NCBI GenBank assembly: GCA_018003515.1
Contig: JAGNDO010000013.1
Coordinates: 1-64,000 of the forward strand
Direction: 5' to 3'
Source of the DNA: Caldilineaceae bacterium
GTDB lineage: Bacteria; Chloroflexota; Anaerolineae; Caldilineales; Caldilineaceae
Length of the DNA stretch: 64,000 nucleotides
This document shows, piece after piece, positions 8,533 to 18,790 of this stretch (position 1 is its first letter; every line of letters begins with the position of its first letter). The translations under genes were made by a program, and so were the position numbers. The notes beneath the pieces were generated by a model. The model saw nothing but the letters and a program-made list of their open reading frames with translations. It did no database searches and was not told the DNA's origin.

Positions 8533-9996
8533 ATGAAATGGCCCATGCAGACCCAGATCTACATCAACAACCAATGGCTCTCCGCGGAAAGCGGCGAGAC
8601 CTTTCCCGTGGACAACCCGGCCACGGAGGAGATCCTGGCCCACGTGCAGCGGGGCGGCCCGGCGGATGTGAACCGGGCCGTGGCCGCGGCCAAAGCCGCC
8701 TTTGACGAATGGCGCTGGATCCCGGCGGGGGATCGGGCCTCCATGCTGCATGAGGTCTTCGACAAGGTGGCGGCCCATACGGAAGAATTGGTGGCATTGC
8801 TCACTCAGGAGGAGGGCAAGCCCCTGGACGAGAATGCCGAGGAGATCCTGTGGACCGGCACCACCTTCCGCTACTATGCCGAGATGGCCCGCAATCTGCG
8901 GGGCAAGGTGATCCCCAGCGGGGAGCGCAGCCAGCTCAATATGGTGTTGAAGGAGCCGTTTGGCGTGGTGGGCTGCATTGTGCCGTGGAACTATCCCCTG
9001 CTCCTGCTTTCGTGGAAGATGGCCCCGGCCCTGGCCGCGGGCAACACGGTGGTGATCAAGCCCAGCGAGATGACGCCCCTCTCCACCCTGCGCTTTGTGG
9101 AGTTGTGCTGTGATCACCTGCCCCCCGGCGTGGTCAACGTGGTGCCGGGCTTTGGGGACGCCGGGCAGGCCCTGGTTGAACACCGGGACGTGCCCGTGAT
9201 CGCCTTCACCGGCTCCGTGACCACGGGGCAAAAGATCGCCTCCATCGCCGCGCCCATGATGAAGCACACCCATTTGGAACTGGGCGGCAAGGACGCCTTT
9301 GTGGTGGCCCCGGACGCGGACATGGATAGCGCCATTGAGGCTTTGGTCTATTCGGCCTTGATCAACGCCGGGCAGGTCTGCACCAGCTCCGAGCGCGTTT
9401 ATGTCCCCAACGCCATCCGGAACGCCTTCGCCGCTGGGATCACCGATTTTGTGCGAGGCCTGAAAGTCGGCAACGGTCTGGACGCGGACACGGACATGGG
9501 ACCGATGATCGGGGCCCGCTATCGGCAGAAGGTGATGGATCAGGTCAACCAAGCCCGGTCCCAGGGTGCGCGCGTCCTCACCGGCGGGGTTGTTCCCGAA
9601 GGCAAGGGCTATTTCTACCGCCCCACGGTGCTGGTCGATGTGGATCACACCATGAAAATCATGGCTGAAGAGACATTCGGCCCCACCATTCCCATCATGG
9701 GATACCACGATTTTGACGAGGCTATTCGCTTGGTCAACGACAGCCCGTACGGCCTGGGGTCCACCCTGCGCAGCAACGACCCCAAGCTGATCAAGCGCTA
9801 CTACGAAGAGGTCAAGGCCGGGACGATCTGGATCAACGACCCGCTGACGGACAACTATGCCGGGCCGTTTGGTGGGATGAAATACACCGGCGGCGGGCGG
9901 GAGTTGGGGGAGGAGGGGTTGTTGACCTTCATGGAAACCAAGCATGTGCATTGGGATTTTGACGACACGCCGAAAAGTTGGTGGTTGCCGTACTAA
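8533..9996 (+). CDS. NAD(P)-dependent aldehyde dehydrogenase (aminoaldehyde type likely)
   Basis: A 487-residue ALDH superfamily enzyme. The catalytic Cys283 lies in NAGQVCTSS and the general base Glu249 in LELGGKD; the NAD-binding PWNYPLLL stretch is near residue 152. The C-terminal GGMKYTGGGRELG region is typical of betaine-aldehyde, 4-aminobutyraldehyde and lactaldehyde dehydrogenases. Followed by a class III aminotransferase and preceded by putrescine-forming genes, a 4-aminobutyraldehyde to GABA step is the best guess (inference). The ribosome site AAAGGAG is seven bases before the ATG. The stop codon TAA merges with the first heptamer of the next repeat. Confidence 0.92.
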   Translation: MKWPMQTQIYINNQWLSAESGETFPVDNPATEEILAHVQRGGPADVNRAVAAAKAAFDEWRWIPAGDRASMLHEVFDKVAAHTEELVALLTQEEGKPLDENAEEILWTGTTFRYYAEMARNLRGKVIPSGERSQLNMVLKEPFGVVGCIVPWNYPLLLLSWKMAPALAAGNTVVIKPSEMTPLSTLRFVELCCDHLPPGVVNVVPGFGDAGQALVEHRDVPVIAFTGSVTTGQKIASIAAPMMKHTHLELGGKDAFVVAPDADMDSAIEALVYSALINAGQVCTSSERVYVPNAIRNAFAAGITDFVRGLKVGNGLDADTDMGPMIGARYRQKVMDQVNQARSQGARVLTGGVVPEGKGYFYRPTVLVDVDHTMKIMAEETFGPTIPIMGYHDFDEAIRLVNDSPYGLGSTLRSNDPKLIKRYYEEVKAGTIWINDPLTDNYAGPFGGMKYTGGGRELGEEGLLTFMETKHVHWDFDDTPKSWWLPY

Positions 9997-10044
9997 TGGC
10001 GAATGGCGAATGGCGAATGGCGAATGGCGAATGGCGAATGGCGA
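9995..10044 (+). repeat. Heptamer repeat (AATGGCG)x7, left arm
   Basis: Seven perfect head-to-tail AATGGCG copies directly after the aldehyde dehydrogenase stop. The reverse-complement units occur at 10513-10541, on the other side of the small IVP gene, so the two could pair as arms with a gene in the loop. Confidence 0.95.
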
Positions 10045-10081
10045 AAAGATTGTGACAGTGTAACTGACCTGGAGAAGAATC

Positions 10082-10486
10082 ATGAGGTACGAGGAGTGGT
10101 TGGCGTCGATTCCTGATTCGGTGAAGGGTAGCAAGCTGTGGGAATTGGTCGCTTATCAAAAAGCATGCCTGCTTTACGATCTTGTTTGGCGTGATTGTGA
10201 AGTTCTGGGCAAAGATTATCGTGGTAAAGAAATCGGACGTCAGTTGATTCGTAGTGCTGGATCGATTCCTGCCAATATTGAAGAAGGATACGGACGAGGG
10301 TTCGGCAAACAGTATTCGTATCATCTGGGTGTGGCTCTTGGTTCAAGTCGCGAGACCGCGGGATGGTATCTGCGTTCTCGCCATTTACTCGCCCCTGAAA
10401 TCTATCCTCATCGTATAGGGTTGAACGATGAAATCATCGCACTGCTGATCACAGAAATCAATCGACAAAGGAACAGACAAAAATGA
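10082..10486 (+). CDS. Four-helix-bundle protein (23S rRNA IVS-protein family)
   Basis: A 134-residue protein with the hallmarks of the S23/IVP family: ACLLYDLVW helix, GKEIGRQLIRSAGSIPANIEEGYGR core and the YHLGVALGSSRET helix. Relatives are encoded in 23S rRNA intervening sequences of Leptospira and Coxiella and also as free-standing genes; their function is unknown, and a pentameric helical bundle is known structurally. Base composition is lower in GC than the flanking enzymes. It sits exactly between inverted heptamer arms (9995-10044 and 10513-10541) and its stop overlaps the next start by four bases, which suggests insertion into a repeat hairpin. Confidence 0.9.
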   Translation: MRYEEWLASIPDSVKGSKLWELVAYQKACLLYDLVWRDCEVLGKDYRGKEIGRQLIRSAGSIPANIEEGYGRGFGKQYSYHLGVALGSSRETAGWYLRSRHLLAPEIYPHRIGLNDEIIALLITEINRQRNRQK

Positions 10487-11790
10487 GTACAAGCAACGCT
10501 GAGACTGCGTCCCGCCATTCGCCATTCGCCATTCGCCATTTGTCCCCCGTATGGACGCACATGTCCAACCTCGTTATCGACCACGCGTCCGGATCGTATG
10601 TCTATTCGACCGATGGCCGCAAGGTTCTCGACTTCACCTCCGGCATTGGGGTGACGAACACGGGACATTGCCATCCTCGAGTGGTGGCGGCGGCCCAGGA
10701 ACAGGTGGGCAAGCTGATCCACGGCCAGATCAACATTGTGTTTCATCCCCCGGCGTTGAAGTTGGCCGAGAAGCTGCGGGAGGTGGTGCCGGCGGGGCTG
10801 GACACCTTCTTCTTCTCCAACAGCGGCGCGGAGGCGGTGGAGGCGTCCATCAAGCTGGCCCGCCAGGCCACGGGGCGCACCAACATCATCGTCTTCCAGG
10901 GCGGCTTCCACGGGCGCACCATCGGGGCCATGAGCTTGACCACCAGCAAGACCATCTATCGGGTGGGCTATCAGCCGCTGATGGCCGGGGTCTTTGTGGC
11001 CCCGTATGCCTATTGTCACCGCTGTCCGGTCAAGCGGGCGGCCAATCTGCCCGACGGGGAGTGCTGTAACAATCCGCTGGACCAGGTGCGCCTGCTGCTC
11101 AAACAGCAGACCGCACCCCAAGAGACCGCGGCCATTCTGTTGGAGCCGGTGCTGGGCGAGGGTGGCTATGTGCTGCCCCCGGCCAGCTTTATGCAGGGCT
11201 TGCGGGAGATCTGCGACGAGCATGGCATTCTGTTGATCGCCGACGAGGTGCAGAGTGGCTTTGGACGCACGGGCAAATTCTTCGCCGTGGAGCATTTCGG
11301 GGTGACGCCGGACATCCTGATCATGGCCAAAGGGCTGGCCAGTGGCTTCCCCCTCAGCGCCATCGCCGCCCGCCGGGAGATCATGGACAAGTGGATCCCC
11401 GGCAGCCACGGCGGCACTTATGGCGGCAACGCGGTGAGTTGCGCCGCTGCGGTCGAAACTATCAACGTGATCCGGGACGAGGGGCTGCTGCAAAATGCCG
11501 TGGAGCGGGGGGCACAACTCACCGACGGGCTGACCGAGCTGCAAGGCCGCTTCCCCATCGCCGATGTGCGGGGCGCGGGGCTGATGGTGGGCGTAGAGTT
11601 CGCCGACGACGTGGCCTATGGCACGGTGGGCAAAATCAGCAAGGCCTGCTTGGACCAAGACATGCTCCTCCTCACCACCAGCATCTACGAAACCATCCGC
11701 TTTATTCCGCCCCTGACCGTCAGCGCCGAGGAGATCGAGGCCGGTCTGCGTATCTTCGAGCGGGCGTTGGCGCAGGTATTTGGGGGGTAA
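10483..11790 (+). CDS. Class III aminotransferase (GABA/putrescine type)
   Basis: A 435-residue PLP enzyme of the 4-aminobutyrate/ornithine group; PLP lysine Lys283 in MAKGLASG, Asp in ADEVQSGFGRTG and the GITNTGHCHP-like N-terminal motif (GVTNTGHCHPRV). Residues 11-20 (RHSPFAIRHL) are encoded by CGCCATT heptamers, so the start is ambiguous: ATG at 10483 has a good AAAGGAA site and couples to the IVP gene, TTG at 10540 and ATG at 10561 lie past the repeat. The conserved PVW just before MSNLVID favours translation from 10483 or 10540. Likely works with the adjacent aldehyde dehydrogenase in amine catabolism. Confidence 0.9.
   Translation: MSTSNAETASRHSPFAIRHLSPVWTHMSNLVIDHASGSYVYSTDGRKVLDFTSGIGVTNTGHCHPRVVAAAQEQVGKLIHGQINIVFHPPALKLAEKLREVVPAGLDTFFFSNSGAEAVEASIKLARQATGRTNIIVFQGGFHGRTIGAMSLTTSKTIYRVGYQPLMAGVFVAPYAYCHRCPVKRAANLPDGECCNNPLDQVRLLLKQQTAPQETAAILLEPVLGEGGYVLPPASFMQGLREICDEHGILLIADEVQSGFGRTGKFFAVEHFGVTPDILIMAKGLASGFPLSAIAARREIMDKWIPGSHGGTYGGNAVSCAAAVETINVIRDEGLLQNAVERGAQLTDGLTELQGRFPIADVRGAGLMVGVEFADDVAYGTVGKISKACLDQDMLLLTTSIYETIRFIPPLTVSAEEIEAGLRIFERALAQVFGG
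10513..10541 (+). repeat. Heptamer repeat (CGCCATT)x4, right arm, in frame
   Basis: Four copies of the reverse complement of AATGGCG, inside the 5' end of the class III aminotransferase reading frame. Confidence 0.9.
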
Positions 11791-11892
11791 AAACAGGCCA
11801 CGGATCGGACGGATGAGACGGATCAAAACGGATTTTTCAAAAGAGATCCGCTTTGATCCGTCCGATCCGTTCAATCCGTGGCCTGTTTTTTG
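11790..11892. terminator. Long hairpin (GGCCACGGAT family, copy 1), terminator-like
   Basis: Begins in the TAA of the aminotransferase. Outer arms AAAACAGGCCACGGAT and ATCCGTGGCCTGTTTT pair perfectly, with further CGGACGGAT/ATCCGTCCG units inside, and a T-run follows. It would end transcription of the polyamine block. Related copies with different but still self-complementary outer arms are at 23282-23374 and 58326-58429. Confidence 0.8.
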
Positions 11893-11893
11893 T

Positions 11894-11922
11894 TTGACGA
11901 CAAGCGTTTCGTGCGTTATTAT
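11894..11922 (+). promoter_or_regulatory. Sigma-70-type promoter for the peptide transporter operon
   Basis: TTGACG (11894-11899), 17-base spacer, TATTAT (11917-11922); start expected near 11929, some 77 bases before the dppB-like ATG. It lies just after the terminator-like hairpin that closes the previous operon. Confidence 0.7.
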
Positions 11923-12005
11923 GTATAAGCCCTCAGTAATTCCGCAACAGCCATCACAAACCACCAAGTCAACCCAACCAACCCCTCTCTACGAGAATTA
12001 TTAAA

Positions 12006-12983
12006 ATGTCTCGATACGCGATCCGACGCGTCCTACAGGCGATCCCGCTGCTAATTGTACTCAGCATTCTGCTCTTTTTGCTGGTGCGGATTGCGCCCGG
12101 CGGACCCCTGGCCCAGGCCGAACGCAACCCCAACATCACCGCCGAGCAGGTGGAAAAGATCCGGGCGCGCCTGGGGCTGGACCAGCCTCTCTATATCCAA
12201 TATGGCCAATGGGTAGGCAAAATCGTCCTGGAGGGGGACTTGGGCAACTCCATCAAAAGCAATCGGTCCGTCGCCACCATGATCGGCGAGCGCATCCCCA
12301 ACACTTTGCTGTTGGTGGGGGTAGCCTTTCTGCTGACCCTGATCGTGGCCATCCCCATCGGGGCCTTTAGCGCCCGCTATCAATATTCCCTCTTTGATTA
12401 CATCGCCACCACCTTCACCTTTGCCGGCCAGTCCGTGCCCATCTATTGGCTGGGGTTGATGGGTATCCTGCTCTTTTATGTGACCCTGGATAACCCCTTC
12501 ACCGGGAAGCCGTTGCTGCCGGCCGGGGGCATGTATTCCATCGGCGGGCCGAAGGTGTTGGGGGATCTGATCTGGCACATGATCTTGCCGGTCATCACGT
12601 TGAGCTTGGCTTGGACCGCCTGGTATTCCCGCTTCTTTCGGGCCAGCATGTTGGAGGTACTCCACGCCGACTATGTGCGCACAGCCCGCTCCAAGGGGCT
12701 GACCGAGAGCCGGGTGATCTATGGTCACGCCATGCGCAACGCCATCATGCCCCTGATCACCATGATCGCCCTGGATCTGCCCTCGCTCTTTGCCGGTGCG
12801 CTCTTTGTGGAGACCATCTTCTCGTGGCCGGGGATGGGGCGGCTTTTTTGGGAAGCGGCACGGGGGCGGGATTACCCGGTCTTGCTGGGCGTGATCCTGA
12901 TCAACGCCGGGGTGATTGTGATGGCCAACATCGTGGCCGATCTCCTGTACAGTGTCATCGATCCGCGAGTGCGCTATGAGTGA
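12006..12983 (+). CDS. Peptide-type ABC transporter permease (DppB/OppB-like)
   Basis: A 325-residue inner-membrane permease of the dipeptide/oligopeptide/nickel family: N-terminal helix (residues 9-30), a periplasmic-type region with AERNPNITAEQVEKIRARLGL, five further helices, and the EAA loop around RTARSKGLTESRVIYGHAMRNA. It overlaps the next gene by eight bases. No ATPase genes of this transporter are in the operon, so it must use ATPases encoded elsewhere. The upstream promoter at 11894 serves this operon. Confidence 0.94.
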   Translation: MSRYAIRRVLQAIPLLIVLSILLFLLVRIAPGGPLAQAERNPNITAEQVEKIRARLGLDQPLYIQYGQWVGKIVLEGDLGNSIKSNRSVATMIGERIPNTLLLVGVAFLLTLIVAIPIGAFSARYQYSLFDYIATTFTFAGQSVPIYWLGLMGILLFYVTLDNPFTGKPLLPAGGMYSIGGPKVLGDLIWHMILPVITLSLAWTAWYSRFFRASMLEVLHADYVRTARSKGLTESRVIYGHAMRNAIMPLITMIALDLPSLFAGALFVETIFSWPGMGRLFWEAARGRDYPVLLGVILINAGVIVMANIVADLLYSVIDPRVRYE

Positions 12984-13917
12984 GTCAACTCTTGATGTGG
13001 TCGCCGCTGCCAAGGCCGCCGCGGCTGCCGCCGAGCAGTGGGATACAAAGCAGATCACCAGCCTTTCCCGGTTGGTGGTGCGCCGCTTTCTGCGCCACCG
13101 TCTGGCCATCGTTTCCATGTCCATTCTGTTGTTGATCATACTGAGCGCGGCCCTGGCCCCCCTCAGCCCCTATACGCCCACGGAGCAATCGCCCAAAAAC
13201 GGCTTGCTGGCCCCCACAGCCCAGCACTGGTTTGGCACGGATGATCTGGGCCGGGATGTCTTTACCCGCGTCCTCTACGGCGGACGCATCTCCTTGGTGG
13301 TGGGGCTGACGGCCACGGCCCTCTCCCTCTTGGCCGGGGTGAGCGTGGGCGCGCTGGCTGGCTATTTCGGCGGCTGGGTGGACAATATCCTCATGCGCAT
13401 CACCGATGTCTTTTTGAGCCTGCCCAGCCTCTTCGTGCTGATCCTGATCAGCACCATGCTCCGGGACATGCCCAGTCTCAACCTGCGCAACAGCACCCTG
13501 ATCGTGATTTTGGTGATCGCGGTTCTGTCGTGGATGTGGCCGGCCCGCCTGGTGCGGGGAGAATTTCTCAGCCTGAAGGAGCAGGAATATGTGGTGGCGG
13601 CCCGCTCAGTGGGCGTGGGCGATTGGCGGATCATGCTGCGCCATGTACTGCCCGGCACCCTTGGGCTGATCATCGTCCAAGCCACCCTCTCTGTGGCCTA
13701 TGCCATCATCATCGAATCGGGGTTGAGTTATTTGGGCTTTGGCATCCAGCCCCCCACGCCCAGTTGGGGAAATCTGCTCTCCACGGCCCAGGTCTATGCC
13801 CTGCGCGCCCCCTGGCTGATGATCTTCCCCGGCCTCATGATCTTTATCACTACCCTTTCGGTTAACCATATCGGCGACGGGCTTCGAGACGCTTTCGATC
13901 CCCGCGCCATCCGGTAG
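12976..13917 (+). CDS. Peptide-type ABC transporter permease (DppC/OppC-like)
   Basis: Second permease subunit, 313 residues from the ATG at 12976, which overlaps the end of the DppB-like gene. The Ala-rich N-terminus is followed by a TM helix (about residues 45-66), the OppC N-terminal stretch HWFGTDDLGRDVFTRV, and the EAA-type loop AARSVGVGDWRIMLRHVLPG. The C-terminal GDGLRDAFDP motif is standard for DppC. It precedes the binding-protein gene by 36 bases with an AAGGAGG site. Confidence 0.94.
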   Translation: MSESTLDVVAAAKAAAAAAEQWDTKQITSLSRLVVRRFLRHRLAIVSMSILLLIILSAALAPLSPYTPTEQSPKNGLLAPTAQHWFGTDDLGRDVFTRVLYGGRISLVVGLTATALSLLAGVSVGALAGYFGGWVDNILMRITDVFLSLPSLFVLILISTMLRDMPSLNLRNSTLIVILVIAVLSWMWPARLVRGEFLSLKEQEYVVAARSVGVGDWRIMLRHVLPGTLGLIIVQATLSVAYAIIIESGLSYLGFGIQPPTPSWGNLLSTAQVYALRAPWLMIFPGLMIFITTLSVNHIGDGLRDAFDPRAIR

Positions 13918-13953
13918 CGCCCATTGTTTTTCATATCTCAAGGAGGAATACCT

Positions 13954-15687
<1,734 letters not shown>

Positions 15688-15690
15688 ACA

Positions 15691-15751
15691 AATGGCGAAT
15701 GGCGAATGGCGTGACACACTGCGCCATTCGCCATTCGCCATTCGCCATTCG
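15691..15751. repeat. Heptamer fold-back hairpin (AATGGCG / CGCCATT)
   Basis: Left arm of about three AATGGCG units, loop GTGACACACTG, right arm of about four CGCCATT units, occupying nearly the whole spacer between the binding protein and the amidohydrolase. Same heptamer as at 9995 and 22448. Confidence 0.95.
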
Positions 15752-15759
15752 AGGACACC

Positions 15760-17379
15760 ATGACCCAACCCGCAACACTCCTGATCACAAATGCCAAAGT
15801 TTATACGGTGGATGAAGCACAACCTTGGGCCGAGGCTGTAGCTGTGCGCGCCAATCGTATCATTTTTGTGGGCGACCGGGGGGGCGCGGACGCCTTCCGT
15901 GGTCCCCACACCCGGGTCATCGATGGGGCCGGGCGCACCCTGATCCCCGGCATCATCGACAGCCACTATCACCTGCTCTGGGGTTCCCTGGGGCTGACAG
16001 CCATTCGCCTGGGCCAGGCCTACACACCCGAGGCCGTGGCCGAGAACATCCTGGCCTTTGCCGCCGCCCATCCCGACCGGGAATGGCTGGTGGGCCGGGG
16101 CTTTCTCTACACGGTCCAACCAGACGGCAAGCCCCTGGACCGCCACTTTCTGGACAAGTTGGTCCCGGATCGCCCCCTCTACATCGTCGCCTTTGACGGC
16201 CACACCGCCTGGGGCAACACCGAGGCCCTGCGCCGAGGCAATCTGCTCCACGGCGGCGAAACCGGCCCCAACAGCGAGATCGTCATGGACCCGGAGACCG
16301 GGCTGGCCACGGGCGAACTCCGGGAACCTCCGGCTTTCAAGGGCATCCGGGATCTGCTCCCCATACCCACCACCGCGGACAAACGGGCCGCCCTCCACAA
16401 AGGCATGGCCGAAGCCGCCAGTTTGGGCGTCACCAGCGTCCACAACATGGACGGCGACGAAGAGCAGATCCAGCTCTACGCCGCCATGGAAGACATGGGC
16501 GAGATGACCCTGCGGGTCTACGTGCCCTACAGCGTCACGCCAGAAACGCCCATCGAGGCCCTGGCCGAAGCCGTGGACTGGCGCAGCCGCTATCAGAGCA
16601 ACTATGTACGCAGCAGTTGCATCAAACTGTTCATGGACGGCGTGGTGGAATCCTACACCGCCCTCTTGGTGGACGACTACGCCGGTATGCCGGGGAACAA
16701 GGGCAGCGCCAACTTCTCGGCGGAGCACTTCAACCGCATCGCCCTGGAAGCGGACCGACTGGGCCTCCAGGTCACGGTCCACGCCGTGGGGGATGGGGCC
16801 GTGCGCCGCACCCTGGACGGCTTCGCCCTGGCCCAGGAAATCAACGGCGTGCGGGACAGCCGTCACCGGGTGGAGCATATCGAACTTCTGCACCCGGACG
16901 ACCTGCCCCGCTTTGCAGAATTGGGGGTAATCGCCTCCATGCAGCCCCTGCATTCCCCCCTTGAAGTGGACGACACGGATGTGTGGCCCAACCGTTTGAC
17001 CCAGGACAGTTGGGGCCGCAGCTTCCCCTGGCGCACCCTGCGGGACGCTGGCGCTACCCTGGCCTTCGGCAGCGACTGGCCCGTGGTCAGCGAGGACCCC
17101 ATGCTGGGCATCCACGCCGCCCTCAACCGCCGCCCCTGGCTCCCCGGCCAGCCCGACGAATCCCAAACCCTGGCCGAGACCCTCGCCGGCTACACCAAAG
17201 ACGCCGCCTACACCGAATTCCAAGAACACGAAAAGGGTATCATCCGCATGGGTTACTTGGCGGATCTGGTTCTGCTCTCCGACGATCTCTTCACCGCCCC
17301 CGCGGAGACCATCCACGAAGTCCGCCCCGTCCTCACCGTGTGCGACGGGCGGGTTGTGTTTGAGGCGAACGCTGGCTGA
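15760..17379 (+). CDS. YtcJ-like metal-dependent amidohydrolase
   Basis: A 539-residue amidohydrolase superfamily protein of the YtcJ/AepA group (Amidohydro_3). The metal-binding HxH is in GIIDSHYHLLWGS; other metal/active-site signatures are VHAVGDGAVRRTLD, HRVEHIELL and GSDWPV near the C-terminus. N- and C-terminal beta segments (LLITNAKVYTVDE, LADLVLLSDDLF) complete the composite beta-sandwich. Family members hydrolyse N-acyl or cyclic amide bonds; the substrate here is unknown. It follows the transporter genes on the same strand and ends at a perfect terminator. Confidence 0.88.
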   Translation: MTQPATLLITNAKVYTVDEAQPWAEAVAVRANRIIFVGDRGGADAFRGPHTRVIDGAGRTLIPGIIDSHYHLLWGSLGLTAIRLGQAYTPEAVAENILAFAAAHPDREWLVGRGFLYTVQPDGKPLDRHFLDKLVPDRPLYIVAFDGHTAWGNTEALRRGNLLHGGETGPNSEIVMDPETGLATGELREPPAFKGIRDLLPIPTTADKRAALHKGMAEAASLGVTSVHNMDGDEEQIQLYAAMEDMGEMTLRVYVPYSVTPETPIEALAEAVDWRSRYQSNYVRSSCIKLFMDGVVESYTALLVDDYAGMPGNKGSANFSAEHFNRIALEADRLGLQVTVHAVGDGAVRRTLDGFALAQEINGVRDSRHRVEHIELLHPDDLPRFAELGVIASMQPLHSPLEVDDTDVWPNRLTQDSWGRSFPWRTLRDAGATLAFGSDWPVVSEDPMLGIHAALNRRPWLPGQPDESQTLAETLAGYTKDAAYTEFQEHEKGIIRMGYLADLVLLSDDLFTAPAETIHEVRPVLTVCDGRVVFEANAG

Positions 17380-17396
17380 AACTCGCAGATCGAAGG

Positions 17397-17442
17397 CACA
17401 AAAAAGTAGGGGCACGATATATCGTGCCCCTACTTTTTTGTG
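17397..17442. terminator. Perfect 46-bp palindromic terminator
   Basis: Two 23-base halves are exact reverse complements without a loop (centre ATATAT), with A6 and T6 tracts in the arms, so it can terminate in both directions. It lies between the amidohydrolase (+) and the saccharopine-dehydrogenase-like gene (-). Confidence 0.9.
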
Positions 17443-17451
17443 CGTATTTCT

Positions 17452-17542
17452 CGCTCCCACGCTCCGCGTGGGAGCGTAAACGGGCGCTCTGCGCCCAGGG
17501 ACGCCGGAGCGTCCCCCGGCATTCCCACGCGGAGCGTGGGAA
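17452..17542. repeat. Four consecutive short palindromes (REP-like cluster)
   Basis: Palindromes at 17452-17476 (CGCTCCCACGC...), 17482-17496 (GGGCGCTCTGCGCCC), 17498-17515 (GGGACGCCGGAGCGTCCC) and 17522-17542 (TTCCCACGC...). The first and last are related in sequence (CCCACGC/GCGTGGG cores). A cluster of this kind resembles REP/BIME arrays. Confidence 0.8.
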
Positions 17543-17559
17543 CGAGGGGTGGGAACGAG

Positions 17560-18750
17560 TTAGAGCATCTCCGTCGTCGTGATCTCCGTGGCTGCGCCCC
17601 GCTCGGCCAGTTCAGCGAAGAAACGTTTGTAGTCCACGGCCACCTCTGGGGGGAGGACGCCGGTCTTTTCGACTTCACCCGCAGCCAGCCAGACGGCCAG
17701 GATGGCGGGCGGGGAGGCTACGAGCAACGTGCTGCCGCTGACGCCCCATTCGGGCTTGCGGGCGGCGGTGGTGTCGATGCGCAGTTGCACGGGCCGCCCG
17801 TCAATCGTGCCGTCGGCCACCGTGGCGATGTCCTTGAAGCCGGGATTTTCCAGGTCCGGGGCCACGGGGTTTTCCTTGACATAGCGGTCCAACACGGGCA
17901 GCACCACCTCACGGGGGGCCACCTGTCGCCCGTCCCGCAGGGTGATGGGCTCTCGGCTGGCCAGGCCCAGCTCGGCCAGGAATTGCAGCTTGCGCAGGGC
18001 CGGTTCGGAATAACCAAAGAAGCTGATCTTGAAGAAGCAGGATTTCAGCCCCTTGTCGCCAAAGACCAAAGGCAGGGTCGCCACCTCGCTGTGCAGACTC
18101 AGGTGGGTCTTCTCCCAGCCGATGGGCGACTTGAAGAGGAACATCTCCTCGCCGCTGACCGGGGCCACGGCCTTGAACTCGCCGCCCTCAAAGATCATGG
18201 GCGGCTCGCTGATCTCGTCCAGAATGGTGTTGATGCTGTAGGCCCAGTTGAGCTTGTCCCCCGTGCGGTCCTTGGTGGCCCCGTTGTAGATGTGCAGGGT
18301 CTCCATGGTTTCCAAGCGGTCGGCCAGGGCCGCGGCCTGCACGTTGGCAATGCCGGGGCAAGATCCCAGCCCCAAGATGGCCGTGAGGCCAGCGGCTTGG
18401 AAACGCTCGTGCAACTCAAGCTGTTTGCGGGTGGTGTGGAAGAGGCCGCCCAGGTCCACGTAGTGGGTGGCGCTGGCCAGGGCCGCTTCCATGACGGCCA
18501 GGTTGAAGTAGTATTGGACCGCGTTGATCACGCAGCCGCTGTCGGCCAATTGGGCGGTCAGGGCGGCGGTGTCGGTGACATCCGTGCGCTCCACCGTGAC
18601 CTTGGCCGAGCCCAGCCCATCGGCCACAGCCTGGGCCGCGGCCACATCCAGATCCGCCAAGACCACTTGCGTGACCCGGGGATTTTCAACCAGATCTCGG
18701 GCGATCACCCGGCCAATAATGCCGCCGCCGCCCAGTAGGGTGATTTTCAT
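17560..18750 (-). CDS. Saccharopine dehydrogenase family protein
   Basis: A 396-residue NAD(P)-binding protein of the saccharopine dehydrogenase/LYS9 group. The Rossmann motif GGGGIIGRVIA is at residues 7-17 and an acidic residue follows the second strand (VVLADLD). The middle carries GLGSCPGIANV, the typical C-terminal-domain signature of the family. The start is the ATG at 18750, preceded by AAGGAA; upstream in-frame codons read only through an octamer repeat. Substrate is open: saccharopine, carboxyspermidine-type or other imino-acid reductions all occur in the family. It follows a GSA-like aminotransferase on the same strand, 120 bases apart. Confidence 0.82.
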   Translation of the reverse strand: MKITLLGGGGIIGRVIARDLVENPRVTQVVLADLDVAAAQAVADGLGSAKVTVERTDVTDTAALTAQLADSGCVINAVQYYFNLAVMEAALASATHYVDLGGLFHTTRKQLELHERFQAAGLTAILGLGSCPGIANVQAAALADRLETMETLHIYNGATKDRTGDKLNWAYSINTILDEISEPPMIFEGGEFKAVAPVSGEEMFLFKSPIGWEKTHLSLHSEVATLPLVFGDKGLKSCFFKISFFGYSEPALRKLQFLAELGLASREPITLRDGRQVAPREVVLPVLDRYVKENPVAPDLENPGFKDIATVADGTIDGRPVQLRIDTTAARKPEWGVSGSTLLVASPPAILAVWLAAGEVEKTGVLPPEVAVDYKRFFAELAERGAATEITTTEML

Positions 18751-18790
18751 GGGATTTCCTTGATTGTTTGCGGTTGAACAGGTGAGAGGT

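Noticed and set aside
9995..10541. CRISPR array (tandem heptamers with spacing)
   Set aside because: Units are seven bases and contiguous with no spacers; no cas genes in the window.
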